64,000 nucleotides of DNA from Sphingomonas sp. A2-49 (GTDB taxonomy: Bacteria; Pseudomonadota; Alphaproteobacteria; Sphingomonadales; Sphingomonadaceae), in NCBI RefSeq assembly GCF_025548555.1, contig NZ_JAJLPA010000022.1, positions 1-64,000 of the forward strand, read 5' to 3'. Shown here piece after piece: positions 9,602 to 18,178 of this stretch (positions within the stretch are counted from its first letter, which is position 1; each line of letters opens with the position of its first letter). The notes under the pieces were generated by a model that ran no database searches, was not told the DNA's origin, and saw only the letters and a program-made list of their open reading frames with translations. Position numbers and translations under genes: made by a program.

Positions 9602-9634
9602 CCCCTCCCGCTCACCCGAGCGGGAGGGGTTTTC
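9602..9634 (+). terminator. Rho-independent terminator of rne
   Basis: A perfect 12-bp stem (CCCCTCCCGCTC at 9602-9613 with its complement at 9618-9629) and a 4-nt loop are followed by TTTTC. It sits 14 bases after the rne stop codon. Confidence 0.9.
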
Positions 9635-9896
9635 GTTGGAACCGGACACGCCGCGGGATGGCCACGCCGGGGGGGGTCTGCGCAACATCACGAGGGGAAC
9701 GGCCGCGTCGGGTCGCTCGACGGTCTACGCCGAACCATCCTCGATCTCAGCCTTGCTTTGAAAGCCCCGCGGTTCGTGCGGGTGGAATCCGCGGTGATTC
9801 ACTTCCGATATTCGACCGATCCGCCTCGGTTACGGAAAACGGCCCGCACCAGCGATCCGGCATAGCGGCCGTTCCACCCGAAAAGGCACCACGCCA

Positions 9897-10367
9897 ATGC
9901 TCGCTATCACGATGGCCATCCTGTTATCGACCGCGATCGGCGGGCGTGATCCTGCGACGTCGGGGACATATCCGGCAAACATGGCCGATCGGATTTGGGT
10001 GCTGCATCATTTCGATAATGTCAGCGTGTCGGACCCGAATGCCGCCACGCTCACGTTTCGGCGCGATGGCGGGGTCGAAGGAACGGTGTGCAACAACAGG
10101 GGGTCTTCAGGCTGGTGGTCCTGGTCCGCCAGGCGATCCGGCCGCGAAGGTGCCATCACCTATCGACCGGATGATCCGGGAAAATTGACCCTTTACACTT
10201 TGATCGGATGCCGCATCCCGGGGTCGGGAACGATCGGCGGAGATTTTTGGCAGAAAATGCGCTCTGCGACGTCCTGAAACGTATCGGCGTCGACATTGAC
10301 GATCACGTTCGCCGATCGATCGTCGGCCACGCTCGTCCGTCGCGCAGAGCCGGAGCGGGCGCCATGA
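9897..10367 (+). pseudogene. META/HslJ-like secreted protein interrupted by an in-frame TGA
   Basis: The frame starts at 9897 with a short signal sequence (LAITMAILLSTAIGG) and continues with RIWVLHHFDN, NAATLTFRRDGGVEGTVCNN and IGCR, an arrangement like the META (HslJ) fold. A TGA at 10275-10277 stops it at 126 aa. The same frame then continues for 29 codons with NVSASTLTITFADRSSATLV, which looks like the missing last strands of the domain, before a second stop at 10365-10367. In META proteins a Trp is common at the equivalent place, so a TGG-to-TGA change would explain the break. A functional 126-aa short form cannot be excluded. Confidence 0.5.
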
Positions 10368-10400
10368 CGCGAGATCGCCATCACGGCGCCCGCCCCCGTC

Positions 10401-11390
10401 CTACACGCGCACCAGCATCTTGCCGGTGTTGCCGCCGGTGAACAGCCCCAGGAAGGCGTCGGGCATGCTGTCCAGCCCGTCGAACACCGTCTCGTTGCGC
10501 TTGAGCTTGCCGTCCTTCAGCCATCCGCCCATGTCACGGTAGAATTCGGCGGCGCGGTCCATATAGTCGCTGACGATGAAGCCCTGGATGCGCATCCGCA
10601 TCCCGATCAGCCGCGCCAGATAGCGCAATTCGGTCGCCTTGCCGCTGTTGTACACGTCGATCATGCCGCAGATCGCGAAGCGTGCACCCTGGTTGCCGTG
10701 CGCCAGCGCGGCGTCGAGATGCTCGCCGCCGACATTGTCGAAATAGACGTCGATGCCGGTCCGCGCGACCTCGCCCAGCGCCTTCACCACCGGCGTGCCG
10801 CCTTTGTAGTCGATCACCGCGTCGGCGCCGAGCGATTCGACCCATGCGCATTTGTCCGCGCCCCCGGCGGAGCCGATCACGCGGCACCCCTTCGCCTTGG
10901 CGATCTGCACCACGGTCGATCCGACCGCGCCCGCCGCAGCGGAAACGAAGACGGTATCGCCTTCCTTCGCGCCCGCGACCTCGAGGAGCCCGAAATAGGC
11001 GGTCATCCCCGGCATGCCGAGCTGGCCCAGATAGGCCTGCGGATCGACATCGAGCTGCGGCAGCGGCTGGACCTGATCGGCGGGCAGGATCGCCTCGTCG
11101 CGCCAGCCGGCGAAATGCTGGACGACGTCGCCCGGCGTGTAGCGGTCGGATCGGCTTTCCACGACCTTGCCGATCGCTCCGCCCTGCATCGGCGCGCCCA
11201 ATTCAAACGGCGGCGTGTAGCTCTTCACGTCGTTCATCCGCCCGCGCATGTACGGATCGACCGACAGCCAGGTGTTGGCGATGCGGACCTCGCCGTCACC
11301 CAGATCGCGCGTGCCGAGATCGACGATCTCGAAATTGTCCATCGTCGGCGTGCCTTGCGGCCGGGACTTGAGACTCCATGCGCGTGCCAT
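10401..11390 (-). CDS. NADP-dependent oxidoreductase, CurA type (MDR superfamily)
   Basis: A 329-aa zinc-independent medium-chain reductase, probably NADPH-dependent and acting on double bonds of alpha,beta-unsaturated carbonyls. Signature parts are WLSVDPYMRGRM near residue 40-55, the Rossmann stretch VSAAAGAVGSTVVQIAKAKG (about 149-168), VIGSAGG, and YFDNVGGEHLDAAL. No zinc-binding Cys cluster is present. AAGGAGAGC precedes the start. CurA of E. coli reduces curcumin, but the natural substrate here is unknown. Confidence 0.87.
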   Translation of the reverse strand: MARAWSLKSRPQGTPTMDNFEIVDLGTRDLGDGEVRIANTWLSVDPYMRGRMNDVKSYTPPFELGAPMQGGAIGKVVESRSDRYTPGDVVQHFAGWRDEAILPADQVQPLPQLDVDPQAYLGQLGMPGMTAYFGLLEVAGAKEGDTVFVSAAAGAVGSTVVQIAKAKGCRVIGSAGGADKCAWVESLGADAVIDYKGGTPVVKALGEVARTGIDVYFDNVGGEHLDAALAHGNQGARFAICGMIDVYNSGKATELRYLARLIGMRMRIQGFIVSDYMDRAAEFYRDMGGWLKDGKLKRNETVFDGLDSMPDAFLGLFTGGNTGKMLVRV

Positions 11391-11450
11391 TCCTGCTCTC
11401 CTTGGTTCGTTGCCGCCAGCTTGGCCAGTTCAGTTGCATTCCGCAACGAA

Positions 11451-11476
11451 AAAGGCCCGGGAAATCCCGGGCCTTT
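11451..11476 (-). terminator. Terminator of the DUF2171 gene
   Basis: An almost perfect palindrome, AAAGGCCCGGGA (11451-11462) and its complement (11465-11476). Read on the minus strand it is followed by a run of T. It lies 23 bases after the stop codon of the gene that ends at 11499. Confidence 0.8.
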
Positions 11477-11498
11477 CCGTCGGTTCGTCGCGTCCGGG

Positions 11499-12707
11499 TC
11501 AATAGGTGCCCGAGAAGCTCCGGTTGAGCGTCTTGCCCTCGTCACCGGTCGTCGCGGTGGTCGAGGATGCGCCCGAGGTGCCGGTCGATGCCGCGCCGGC
11601 GCTCGACCGCGTCGTCGCATCGCTGCCGGTCGTCTGGCCGTAGCGTGCACGGTCGTTGCCCTCGTCGCCGAACATCGCCTGGTTGCGTTCTTCGTCGCGC
11701 CATGCCTTCTTGGCTTCGGCGGCGGTCTTGCTCAGCGTGACCTTGCCATCCACCGTCTGCAGCCAGCTCGACGGGATCGAATGATGGCGACCCCCGGCAT
11801 CGACGTCGTTCTTGGTCAGCAGGATGCGATCACCGCGCACCTTGTCGACCGTGCCGACATGCTCGCCGTCGGAACCCACGACGTCCATATGCTCCTCGAC
11901 CGAGTTCAGCGAATCGCGCTGCGTCTGGCGCGTCGAGCGCCAAGATCCGAACTCGTTTTCGAACTTCGTCCGGTTTTCGCGGCGATATTCGTCATAATCG
12001 CGGTCCAGCGACTGGATCTGGCCGCGGCGCCAGCTGTGATAATCGTTGTCGCGGTCGGTGTCGTAACGATCGTCCATCCGCGAATCATATTCGCGACGGC
12101 GCTCGGCATCCTCGTCGCCGAACCACGAGCGGACCTCGTCGCCCGCGCGGGCGAGGAACCCGCGATCCTCATAGTCATAGCCCTGCGGCTGACGGCCATA
12201 GCCCTGCTGGCCCTGCGGCCGTCCGTAGGACGCCGGCCGCGATCCGCGGTCGCTGCGGTAATTGTCGTCGTCGGCGTGCTTGCGGCTGCCGAAATCCTCG
12301 AACGGGCGGCTGCCCGACCCGTAGCTGCCATGATATTCGCGCGGCGCATCGCGACCGGCATCCGCGCCATAGCGCTGGCGCTCGCCGTAGCGGCCGTCGG
12401 ACTGGCTGTCGTAACGACCCGCCTGATCCCGGTCCTGGCGCGAAACCGCATCGCGGCCGTAGCCGCCCTGCCCGCCGTAATAGTCGCGCCCGCCGGCGGT
12501 GCCGCCGCCCTGATACTGGTCGCGCTGCGCGTAGCGCTGGTTGCCATAGTCGCGGCTGCCATAGCCCTGCCGCTCACGGTCGCGGTTGCCGTACTGGCCC
12601 GCGGTGCCATAGTCGCGCGCGCTGGAATAGCTGTCGTCGCGGCCGGAGCCGTAGTCGCGGCCGTAGTCCTGACGGTCGTCGTCGCGCGGATAGCGTTCGT
12701 AGCCCAT
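11499..12707 (-). CDS. DUF2171 protein with a Tyr/Gly/Arg/Asp-rich N-terminus
   Basis: A 402-aa protein. Residues 1 to about 190 are low-complexity and extremely rich in Tyr, Gly, Arg, Asp and Gln (for example DRQDYGRDYGSGRDD). A short segment FLARAGDEVRSWFGDEDAER follows, of a type seen in stress-related proteins. The DUF2171 domain lies near residues 285-350: VEEHMDVVGSDGEHVGTVDK, then a DRILLTK strand and HHSIPSSWL, a PRC-barrel-like unit. The tail is Ser/Thr/Ala-rich. The ATG at 12707 is preferred over one 6 bases upstream because it is better spaced from AGGAG. A role in stress or desiccation is inference. Confidence 0.75.
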   Translation of the reverse strand: MGYERYPRDDDRQDYGRDYGSGRDDSYSSARDYGTAGQYGNRDRERQGYGSRDYGNQRYAQRDQYQGGGTAGGRDYYGGQGGYGRDAVSRQDRDQAGRYDSQSDGRYGERQRYGADAGRDAPREYHGSYGSGSRPFEDFGSRKHADDDNYRSDRGSRPASYGRPQGQQGYGRQPQGYDYEDRGFLARAGDEVRSWFGDEDAERRREYDSRMDDRYDTDRDNDYHSWRRGQIQSLDRDYDEYRRENRTKFENEFGSWRSTRQTQRDSLNSVEEHMDVVGSDGEHVGTVDKVRGDRILLTKNDVDAGGRHHSIPSSWLQTVDGKVTLSKTAAEAKKAWRDEERNQAMFGDEGNDRARYGQTTGSDATTRSSAGAASTGTSGASSTTATTGDEGKTLNRSFSGTY

Positions 12708-12956
12708 GGTCATCTCCTGAAAGATCGTCCTGCGGGTGCGGGGCGCATCATTGGCTGCACGCCCCTGCTCCTGGGCTAAAAAAGGTCCAGCCGACGCTTC
12801 GTTCCTATCGTTGCCTGACCGCAACGACTTTGCGTCGCACGGGACGCCCGGCCGGTCGCAACCGATTTTTTTGAGATGGGGGACGCCCGCGGCCTGTTGC
12901 ATCGCCCATGGAGGCTCGCTAATGGCGTCGCTCCGGCCAGGCCGGACCCGGGGTGC

Positions 12957-13032
12957 GGGGCTGTAGCTCAGATGGGAGAGCGCTGCAATCGCACTGCAGA
13001 GGTCAGGGGTTCGATTCCCCTCAGCTCCACCA
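12957..13032 (+). tRNA. tRNA-Ala (anticodon CGC)
   Basis: A complete 76-nt tRNA with encoded CCA. The acceptor stem GGGGCTG pairs with CAGCTCC; the anticodon stem CTGCA/TGCAG encloses the loop ATCGCAC, giving anticodon CGC for codon GCG; the T arm carries GGTTCGATTCC. GCG is a common alanine codon in this GC-rich genome. Confidence 0.95.
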
Positions 13033-13134
13033 CCACCCCGCGCCGACGCTATCCTGCCCCTATACTCCCCCTGCCTGCGCGAACCCGATCGATCGGGTGA
13101 CGCCGTTCGCGGTCGCCACGCGTTGGGACGCGGC

Positions 13135-13872
13135 ATGCCCAACGATCCCATTCCCGCCGCGACCCTGATCCTGATCCGCGACCGCGCTGCGGGTCCGCCG
13201 GACCTGCTAGTGGTCGAACGGGCAAAGGCGATGGCGTTCGCGGGCGGCGCGATGGTCTTTCCCGGCGGACGTATCGACCCCGGCGACCGGGCGGCGGCGG
13301 CGGGCGACGACGATCGTGCCGCGCGGATCGCCGCGATCCGCGAGACGATCGAGGAAGCCGGCGTCGCGGTCGGCATCGTGCCGCCGCCCTCGCCCGCGCT
13401 GCTCGCCACGATCCGCCGACGACTGCACGACGGAGAACCGTTCGCGGCGATCCTCGCGGACGCGGGCCTGACGCTCGATCTCGACGCGCTGGTGCCGTTC
13501 GCGCGCTGGCTGCCGGCGCACGCGCACATGCGCATCTTCGACACGCTGTTCTTCCTCGCGCGCGCGCCCGACGACGCCGCCCCCACCGTCGACGAAACCG
13601 AGACCGTCCGGCTCGCCTGGACCGGTGCCCGGGCACTGCTGGACGATGCCGACGCAGGGCGCGCCACGATCATCTATCCCACGCGGCGCAACCTCGAACG
13701 GCTGGCGAGGTTTGCCAGCCATGCCGATGCGGTCGCGGATGCCGCGGCCAATCCGGTGCGGACGATCACGCCCTTCGTCGAGGAGCGCGACGGCGTGCCG
13801 CACCTCTGCATCCCCGCTGACTGCGGCTATCCGGTCACCGGCGAGCCGATGAGCGCGGCGATGCGCGGCTGA
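13135..13872 (+). CDS. NUDIX hydrolase (NUDT19-like, extended box)
   Basis: A 245-aa NUDIX enzyme. The box starts at FPGGRIDP (about 42-49) and is completed by RETIEEAGV (69-77), with an insertion of roughly a dozen residues between the Gly and Glu parts. This stretched box is typical of the NUDT7/NUDT19-like group, several members of which hydrolyse CoA derivatives. DFVPFARWLPAHAHMRIFDT-like sequence (residues about 120-140) fits the same group. The stop codon overlaps the next start (TGATG), so the two genes are translationally linked. Confidence 0.82.
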   Translation: MPNDPIPAATLILIRDRAAGPPDLLVVERAKAMAFAGGAMVFPGGRIDPGDRAAAAGDDDRAARIAAIRETIEEAGVAVGIVPPPSPALLATIRRRLHDGEPFAAILADAGLTLDLDALVPFARWLPAHAHMRIFDTLFFLARAPDDAAPTVDETETVRLAWTGARALLDDADAGRATIIYPTRRNLERLARFASHADAVADAAANPVRTITPFVEERDGVPHLCIPADCGYPVTGEPMSAAMRG

Positions 13873-14603
13873 TGCGGGCGCTGCGCCGGGCGATCGGCTG
13901 GTCGGCGGCGTGCCTCGCGATCCTCGCCGGGCTGCTGCTGTTGTGGGCGTGGGTGCGGGGACGGCCGCAGGACCTGCCGTGGACGCCGCTCGACCTGTCG
14001 CAACCGGTCGGCCTGTTTACCGGCGCCAAGCTCGCCGCGCTCGGCCGCGATTTTCCCCGCTGTCGCGCGCTGCTCGATGCCGCGGGCGTGCGCTACAACG
14101 TCCTGCCGCCGCGTACCGATGGCGGCCGGTGCGGCTATGCCGACGGCGTGCGCTTCGCTGCGGGCGGATCGCGGCGCATCGGCCTGCGGCCGGCGGAGCT
14201 CGGGGTCGCCTGCCCGGTCGCCGCTGCGCTGGCCAAATGGGAATGGGACGTCGTCCAGCCCGCGGCGCAGCGCCGCTTCGGCCGCCGCGTCGCGACGATC
14301 GACCATTTCGGCAGCTATTCCTGCCGCCGCCTCTACGGCCGCGACGCGGGCAGCTGGAGCGAGCATGCCACCGCGGATGCGGTCGACATCGCCGGTTTCC
14401 GCCTGTCCGACGGCACACGCGTCACGGTCGTCGGCGACTGGTCGGGCGGCGGTGCGAAGGCGGCGTTCCTGCGCGACGTGCGCGACGGGGCATGCACGCT
14501 GTTCGCGACGACCCTGTCGCCCGACTACAACGCCGCCCACCGCGACCACCTGCACCTCGATCAGGCCGATCGCGGCCGCACGGGCTGGCGCGCCTGCCGG
14601 TGA
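13872..14603 (+). CDS. Extensin-like family protein, membrane-anchored
   Basis: A 243-aa protein with one N-terminal membrane segment (about 10-28) and a periplasmic extensin-like C-terminal domain (PF06904 type). Diagnostic stretches are CPVAAALAKWEWDVVQPAA, IDHFGSYSCRRLYGR, HATADAVDIAGFRLSDG and HRDHLHLDQ; the His and Asp residues resemble the metal site of D,D- and L,D-peptidases of the MepA/VanY type. The start codon overlaps the NUDIX stop codon. A role in cell-wall processing is inference from the fold. Confidence 0.82.
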   Translation: MRALRRAIGWSAACLAILAGLLLLWAWVRGRPQDLPWTPLDLSQPVGLFTGAKLAALGRDFPRCRALLDAAGVRYNVLPPRTDGGRCGYADGVRFAAGGSRRIGLRPAELGVACPVAAALAKWEWDVVQPAAQRRFGRRVATIDHFGSYSCRRLYGRDAGSWSEHATADAVDIAGFRLSDGTRVTVVGDWSGGGAKAAFLRDVRDGACTLFATTLSPDYNAAHRDHLHLDQADRGRTGWRACR

Positions 14604-14642
14604 CGTCCTGCGCTCCGGCCCCCCGGCGGAGCGCAGGCGCGG

Positions 14643-15200
14643 TCAGTGCGGCAGCGCCGCCGAACCGCTGTCGACCTTTTCGACCCAGTGCGGGAAGAAC
14701 GCGGGCTGACGGTTCGACCAGCCGGACGCGGTCGCCGCCGCCTCGCTGATCGACTGGAGCAGCTTGCGACGCAGCTCCGGGTGAAGATGCGGCAGCGCCG
14801 CGGCGGCGCAGAAGGCGCTCGGCAGCCACGGCCGCGCCGCGGCGCCGATCAGGCGCTCGTAGAGAAAGCGGAATGCCGAAAAGCTCGTCAGCCGCCCCTG
14901 CCCCAGGTCGAAGCCCACCAGCGTCACCAGCGGCGCGAGAAACGGCTCCACCGCGGCGAGATCGGCATCGTCGGGCACCAGCAGCCGCAGTTCGGGCAGT
15001 GCACGGTACAGACGCGCCTGCGCGCGGATGCTCGCCGCCTCGACGACGTCGCGCGACCAGCGGGCCATCGCGTCGTCGCGATCCAGCCCGATGTCGAGGC
15101 TGCGCCGGATGTAGCGCTGCGTCGAACTCGGGAACGCTGCGAATTCCTTCATTTCGGCCAGCGTCATCGCGCCTTCGGCCGGTCTCATCTTGGCACCCAT
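14643..15200 (-). CDS. Hypothetical protein, 185 aa
   Basis: Not recognised. A mostly alpha-helical soluble protein with EMKEFAAFPSSTQRYIRRSL near the start, a middle section rich in Leu and Ala (LVPDDADLAAVEPFLAPLV) and a C-terminal EAAATASGWSNRQPAFFPHW. Coding bias matches the neighbours. ATG codons at 15188 and 15170 are alternative starts; no strong Shine-Dalgarno decides among them. It stands alone between convergent and divergent genes, so the context gives no clue to function. Confidence 0.6.
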   Translation of the reverse strand: MGAKMRPAEGAMTLAEMKEFAAFPSSTQRYIRRSLDIGLDRDDAMARWSRDVVEAASIRAQARLYRALPELRLLVPDDADLAAVEPFLAPLVTLVGFDLGQGRLTSFSAFRFLYERLIGAAARPWLPSAFCAAAALPHLHPELRRKLLQSISEAAATASGWSNRQPAFFPHWVEKVDSGSAALPH

Positions 15201-15441
15201 GATCGTGACCCCACCCCGCAGTGAACAATATCGCGACCATGGCACAGGATGGTTAACAGCCGCCTTAACGCCATCGTCTTGCGATGGTCACAAAGCATCA
15301 CGAAACCTGTTGCACCGCAACATCGGATGCGACGAGCGGAGCCGCACTCGTCGCAAAGCCCGTGGGGTGCGACCCGCGGGCAACAAACGTGCGGCGCGGG
15401 TTAACGGCGGCCACGCCTGCCGATCCGGGGGCGCACATACG

Positions 15442-15468
15442 AAAACGGCGGCCCGAACCGGACCGCCG
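15442..15468 (-). terminator. Terminator of the 91-aa stress gene
   Basis: On the minus strand a 9-bp GC stem (CGGCGGTCC with GGGCCGCCG, one G-T pair) and a 5-nt loop are followed by TTTT. It begins 24 bases after the stop codon of the gene at 15492-15767. Confidence 0.75.
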
Positions 15469-15491
15469 CTCCCGTTAGAACTGTGCGCAAG

Positions 15492-15767
15492 TCACTGCTG
15501 ACGCGCGCGTTCCGCTTCCTCGTCATAGCCCGACGACGGCGCCGGGCCATGGTTGTGCACCGGCTGGGTCGACGATGGCGGGTCGCTTGCGTCCATCGAT
15601 TCGTCGAGGCCCGCGTCCAGGCGCGCATCCGCGCTCTCCGGGTTCTTTTCCAGCCGCTTGTTGATCGCCTTGTCCTGGCCCGCGTCCTGACGCGGATCGC
15701 GCTCCTGGCCGTTGGCGGTCGGCGCGACCGACAGGCTGTCCAGCGCCTTCTCGTCGATACCGGTCAT
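15492..15767 (-). CDS. Small hydrophilic protein, 91 aa, with an EcfG-type promoter
   Basis: Unrecognised, highly charged and probably disordered; it contains DARLDAGLDESMDASD and ends SGYDEEAERARQQ. GGAGGG lies before the ATG. A clear EcfG-type promoter (GGAAC-N17-CGTT) lies just upstream at 15797-15822 and a good terminator follows the gene, so it is a complete single-gene unit. Control by the general stress sigma factor is therefore likely; the molecular role is unknown. Confidence 0.68.
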   Translation of the reverse strand: MTGIDEKALDSLSVAPTANGQERDPRQDAGQDKAINKRLEKNPESADARLDAGLDESMDASDPPSSTQPVHNHGPAPSSGYDEEAERARQQ

Positions 15768-15796
15768 ATGACACCCTCCTGTGATTACAGATGCAG

Positions 15797-15822
15797 AACG
15801 ATCGCCCGATCGTTTCCGTTCC
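15797..15822 (-). promoter_or_regulatory. EcfG (general stress sigma factor) promoter
   Basis: On the minus strand GGAAC (15822-15818) is separated by 17 nt from CGTT (15800-15797), an exact match to the alphaproteobacterial EcfG consensus. Transcription would begin near 15790, about 20 bases before the ATG of the 91-aa gene. Confidence 0.75.
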
Positions 15823-15831
15823 TGTCCGACG

Positions 15832-16617
15832 TCATCCGTCGGCGCGGGTGACGCGCACGTCCTGGCGGACGAACTGCGCCTCGCCGAATACGGTCATGAA
15901 GGCGATGTCGGTCGCATCGCGGCCGACGCAGACCCGCGCGATCGTATCGGCGGGGGCCATGCCGGTCGCGTCCACCAGCCGCCACGCGCCGTCGAGCCAC
16001 ATTTCGGCCACCGCATGGAAATCGGGCGGATCGACGCCGGGCGCATAGGCGGCGACGCAGCGTGCCGGAATCTCCCCCGCCCGCGCGAGCGCCACCAGCA
16101 GGTGCGCATAGTCCCGGCACACGCCCGACCGGCTGGCGAACGTGTCGAGCGCCGTCGTCTCGCCGCTGCTGCTGTTCGACCGGTATTCGAGTGCCCCCGC
16201 CACCCAGTCGGTCAGCGCCGCGGCGAGCGCACCGCCGGTCAGCCGGCCGAACTCGCGGCGGACGAACCCCTCCAGCCGGTCCGATTGGCAATAGCGGCTC
16301 GGCAATAGGTAAGGGACGAGCGCGCCGTCGAGGTCGCGCACCGGCGTCGCCGGCAGCACGCCGATCGACGCGTCGGTGCGGACGACATCGACCGTCGCGC
16401 GATATTCCGCCTTCAGCCAGCTGTCGGCGCGGATCCAGCAGCGCTGGCCGATCCCGTCCTCGCCGCGCACGGCGGCGATGGGATTGTCGCTCCATACCGT
16501 CAGCGCTTCCGATACGATCCGCTGGTCGGGCATCGCCGCCGCCTCGATCTGCAACAGCACGTCGGCGGGTGGTCCGATGATGGCATAGTCGAGATCGACG
16601 GCGATCGTGAGCCGCAT
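15832..16617 (-). CDS. Transglutaminase-like cysteine peptidase family protein
   Basis: A 261-aa cytoplasmic protein with a bacterial transglutaminase-like fold. The catalytic triad is visible as Cys167 in SGVCRDYAHL, His201 in PDFHAVAEMW and Asp216 in LVDATG. The N-terminal third (MRLTIAVDLDYAI, then beta-rich sequence) matches the N-terminal extension of these proteins. Members probably act as peptidases or peptide-modifying enzymes; substrates are unknown. The start at 16617 is preferred because the family begins with such a beta strand. Confidence 0.85.
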   Translation of the reverse strand: MRLTIAVDLDYAIIGPPADVLLQIEAAAMPDQRIVSEALTVWSDNPIAAVRGEDGIGQRCWIRADSWLKAEYRATVDVVRTDASIGVLPATPVRDLDGALVPYLLPSRYCQSDRLEGFVRREFGRLTGGALAAALTDWVAGALEYRSNSSSGETTALDTFASRSGVCRDYAHLLVALARAGEIPARCVAAYAPGVDPPDFHAVAEMWLDGAWRLVDATGMAPADTIARVCVGRDATDIAFMTVFGEAQFVRQDVRVTRADG

Positions 16618-16636
16618 GGGGGCCGGTCCTTCAGGC

Positions 16637-16674
16637 AAAAAAAGAAGAGCCCGGCGGCATCGGCCACCGGGCTC
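16637..16674 (-). terminator. Terminator of the Bax inhibitor-1-like gene
   Basis: On the minus strand GAGCCCGG and CCGGGCTC (16674-16667 and 16654-16647) form a stem with a 12-nt loop, followed by TTCTTTTTTTG. It starts about 27 bases after the stop codon at 16701. Confidence 0.85.
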
Positions 16675-16700
16675 CGGTCATCGACGTTCGATGGGCTGCG

Positions 16701-17453
16701 TCAGTTCCGCTGCGATCCGAACAGGCGCAGGACGAACAGGAACATGTTGATGAAGTCGAGGTACAGCGACAGCGCCGACATGATGACCGCCTTGCCCACC
16801 ATGTCGCTGCCCGCGACCTGGAAGTACAGGCTCTTGGTACGCTGCGTGTCATAGGCGGTGAGGCCCGCGAACAGCAGCACGCCGACCGCGCTGATGACGA
16901 GGTTCATGACGCCCGACTGGAGGAACATGTTGATGACGCTCGCGACCAGCAGGCCAACGACACCGATGATGAGGAACGTGCCGAACGCCGACAGGTCGCG
17001 CTTCGTGGTGTAGCCGTAGAGGCTGAGCGCGGCGAAGCCCGCCGCGGTGGCGAAGAACGCGCCCGCGATCGACGTCCCGCTATAGACGAGGAAGATCGTC
17101 GAGAGCGACACGCCCATCAGCACCGCGAAAGCCCAGAACAGCATCTGCAGCGTCGCCGTCTTCATCCGGCCCTGCCCGAAGCTCATCGCGAAGACGATCG
17201 CGAGCGGCGACAGCGCGACGATGAAGCCCAGCATGCTGGTGCGGCCGGTCGGGCCGACCAGCGCGTTGACCGCGCCGCTCGAGGCGAACAGCAGCGCGAC
17301 GATGCCGGTCAGCAGCACGCCGGAGGTCATGTAATTGTAGACCGACAGCATGTACGAGCGCAGACCCGCGTCATAGGCGCCGCTGCGCGCTGTGTCGGCG
17401 CGCGCGGCTCCGAATGGCGCGGCGCTCGGCCGGGGGTCAGACCAGTTTGCCAT
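16701..17453 (-). CDS. Bax inhibitor-1 / YccA family membrane protein
   Basis: A 250-aa inner-membrane protein with seven hydrophobic segments, from SGVLLTGIVALLFASSGAV to FINMFLFVLRLFG. The family signature AYDTQRTKSLY is present in the loop before the last helix, together with LYLDFINMFLFVLRL. Homologues act as pH-sensitive ion leak channels or modulate FtsH in E. coli (YccA); which applies here is unknown. AAAGGAG lies 11 bases upstream of the ATG. Confidence 0.9.
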   Translation of the reverse strand: MANWSDPRPSAAPFGAARADTARSGAYDAGLRSYMLSVYNYMTSGVLLTGIVALLFASSGAVNALVGPTGRTSMLGFIVALSPLAIVFAMSFGQGRMKTATLQMLFWAFAVLMGVSLSTIFLVYSGTSIAGAFFATAAGFAALSLYGYTTKRDLSAFGTFLIIGVVGLLVASVINMFLQSGVMNLVISAVGVLLFAGLTAYDTQRTKSLYFQVAGSDMVGKAVIMSALSLYLDFINMFLFVLRLFGSQRN

Positions 17454-17585
17454 GGTATCCGAAACTCCTTTGCCGACCTGATGTCGGATGACCGAAATAT
17501 CGGCTTCGCCCGGTCGCATTTCAAGCGAAACCGGATATGTTGCCGATACGGGGCAATAGAACATTACAAAGGGGCTTTCGTTCAC

Positions 17586-18155
17586 ATGCCGCGCCTGTTC
17601 GTCGCCCTGCGCCCGCCCCCCGACATCCGCCGATTGCTCGACGGCGCGATGGGCGGCGTACCGATGGCGCGGTGGCAGGACGACGCGCAGCTCCACTGCA
17701 CGCTGCGCTTCATCGGCGAGGTCGACCGGCCGCAGGCGGAAGACGTCGCCGCCGCGCTGGCGAGCGTCCACGCCCCCGCCCCGGTCGTCCGGGTGGCGGG
17801 CGTCGGCCGGTTCGCGCGACAGGGCCGCACCGACACCCTCTGGGCCGCACTCGCCGGCGGCGGCGATGCGCTGCACCACCTCGCGCGCAAGATCGACCAG
17901 GCGTGCATCCGGGCGGGACTGACGCCCGAGCGCCGCGCCTACATGCCCCACATCACGCTCGCGCGCCTGCCGCGAAGCGCCGGCGCGGCGCCGGAGATCG
18001 CGGGCTGGCTCGCGGCCCACGCCGGGCTGGCGACGCCCGCCTTCGCGATGCCGCACCTCATGCTCTATGAAAGCCACCTCGGCCATGGCGGCGCCATCTA
18101 CGAGCCCGTCGTCCGCTGGCCGCTGGAACCACCGGCGACCGCGCCGGGTTCGTGA
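17586..18155 (+). CDS. thpR: RNA 2',3'-cyclic phosphodiesterase (2H family)
   Basis: A 189-aa enzyme of the 2H phosphoesterase superfamily with the two catalytic HxT motifs: HCTL at 37-40 and HITL at 122-125. The opening RLFVALRPP and LYESHLGHGGAIYEPV near the end are characteristic of ThpR (formerly called 2'-5' RNA ligase). It acts on RNA 2',3'-cyclic phosphate ends. It is divergent from the Bax inhibitor gene and 23 bases before sodC. Confidence 0.88.
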   Translation: MPRLFVALRPPPDIRRLLDGAMGGVPMARWQDDAQLHCTLRFIGEVDRPQAEDVAAALASVHAPAPVVRVAGVGRFARQGRTDTLWAALAGGGDALHHLARKIDQACIRAGLTPERRAYMPHITLARLPRSAGAAPEIAGWLAAHAGLATPAFAMPHLMLYESHLGHGGAIYEPVVRWPLEPPATAPGS

Positions 18156-18178
18156 CCTCGATCAGGGAGAAATCGACC

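Noticed and set aside
12781..12805. EcfG promoter for the DUF2171 gene
   Set aside because: GGAAC is present but the -10 box reads CTTT after 16 nt, too weak a match to list as a feature.
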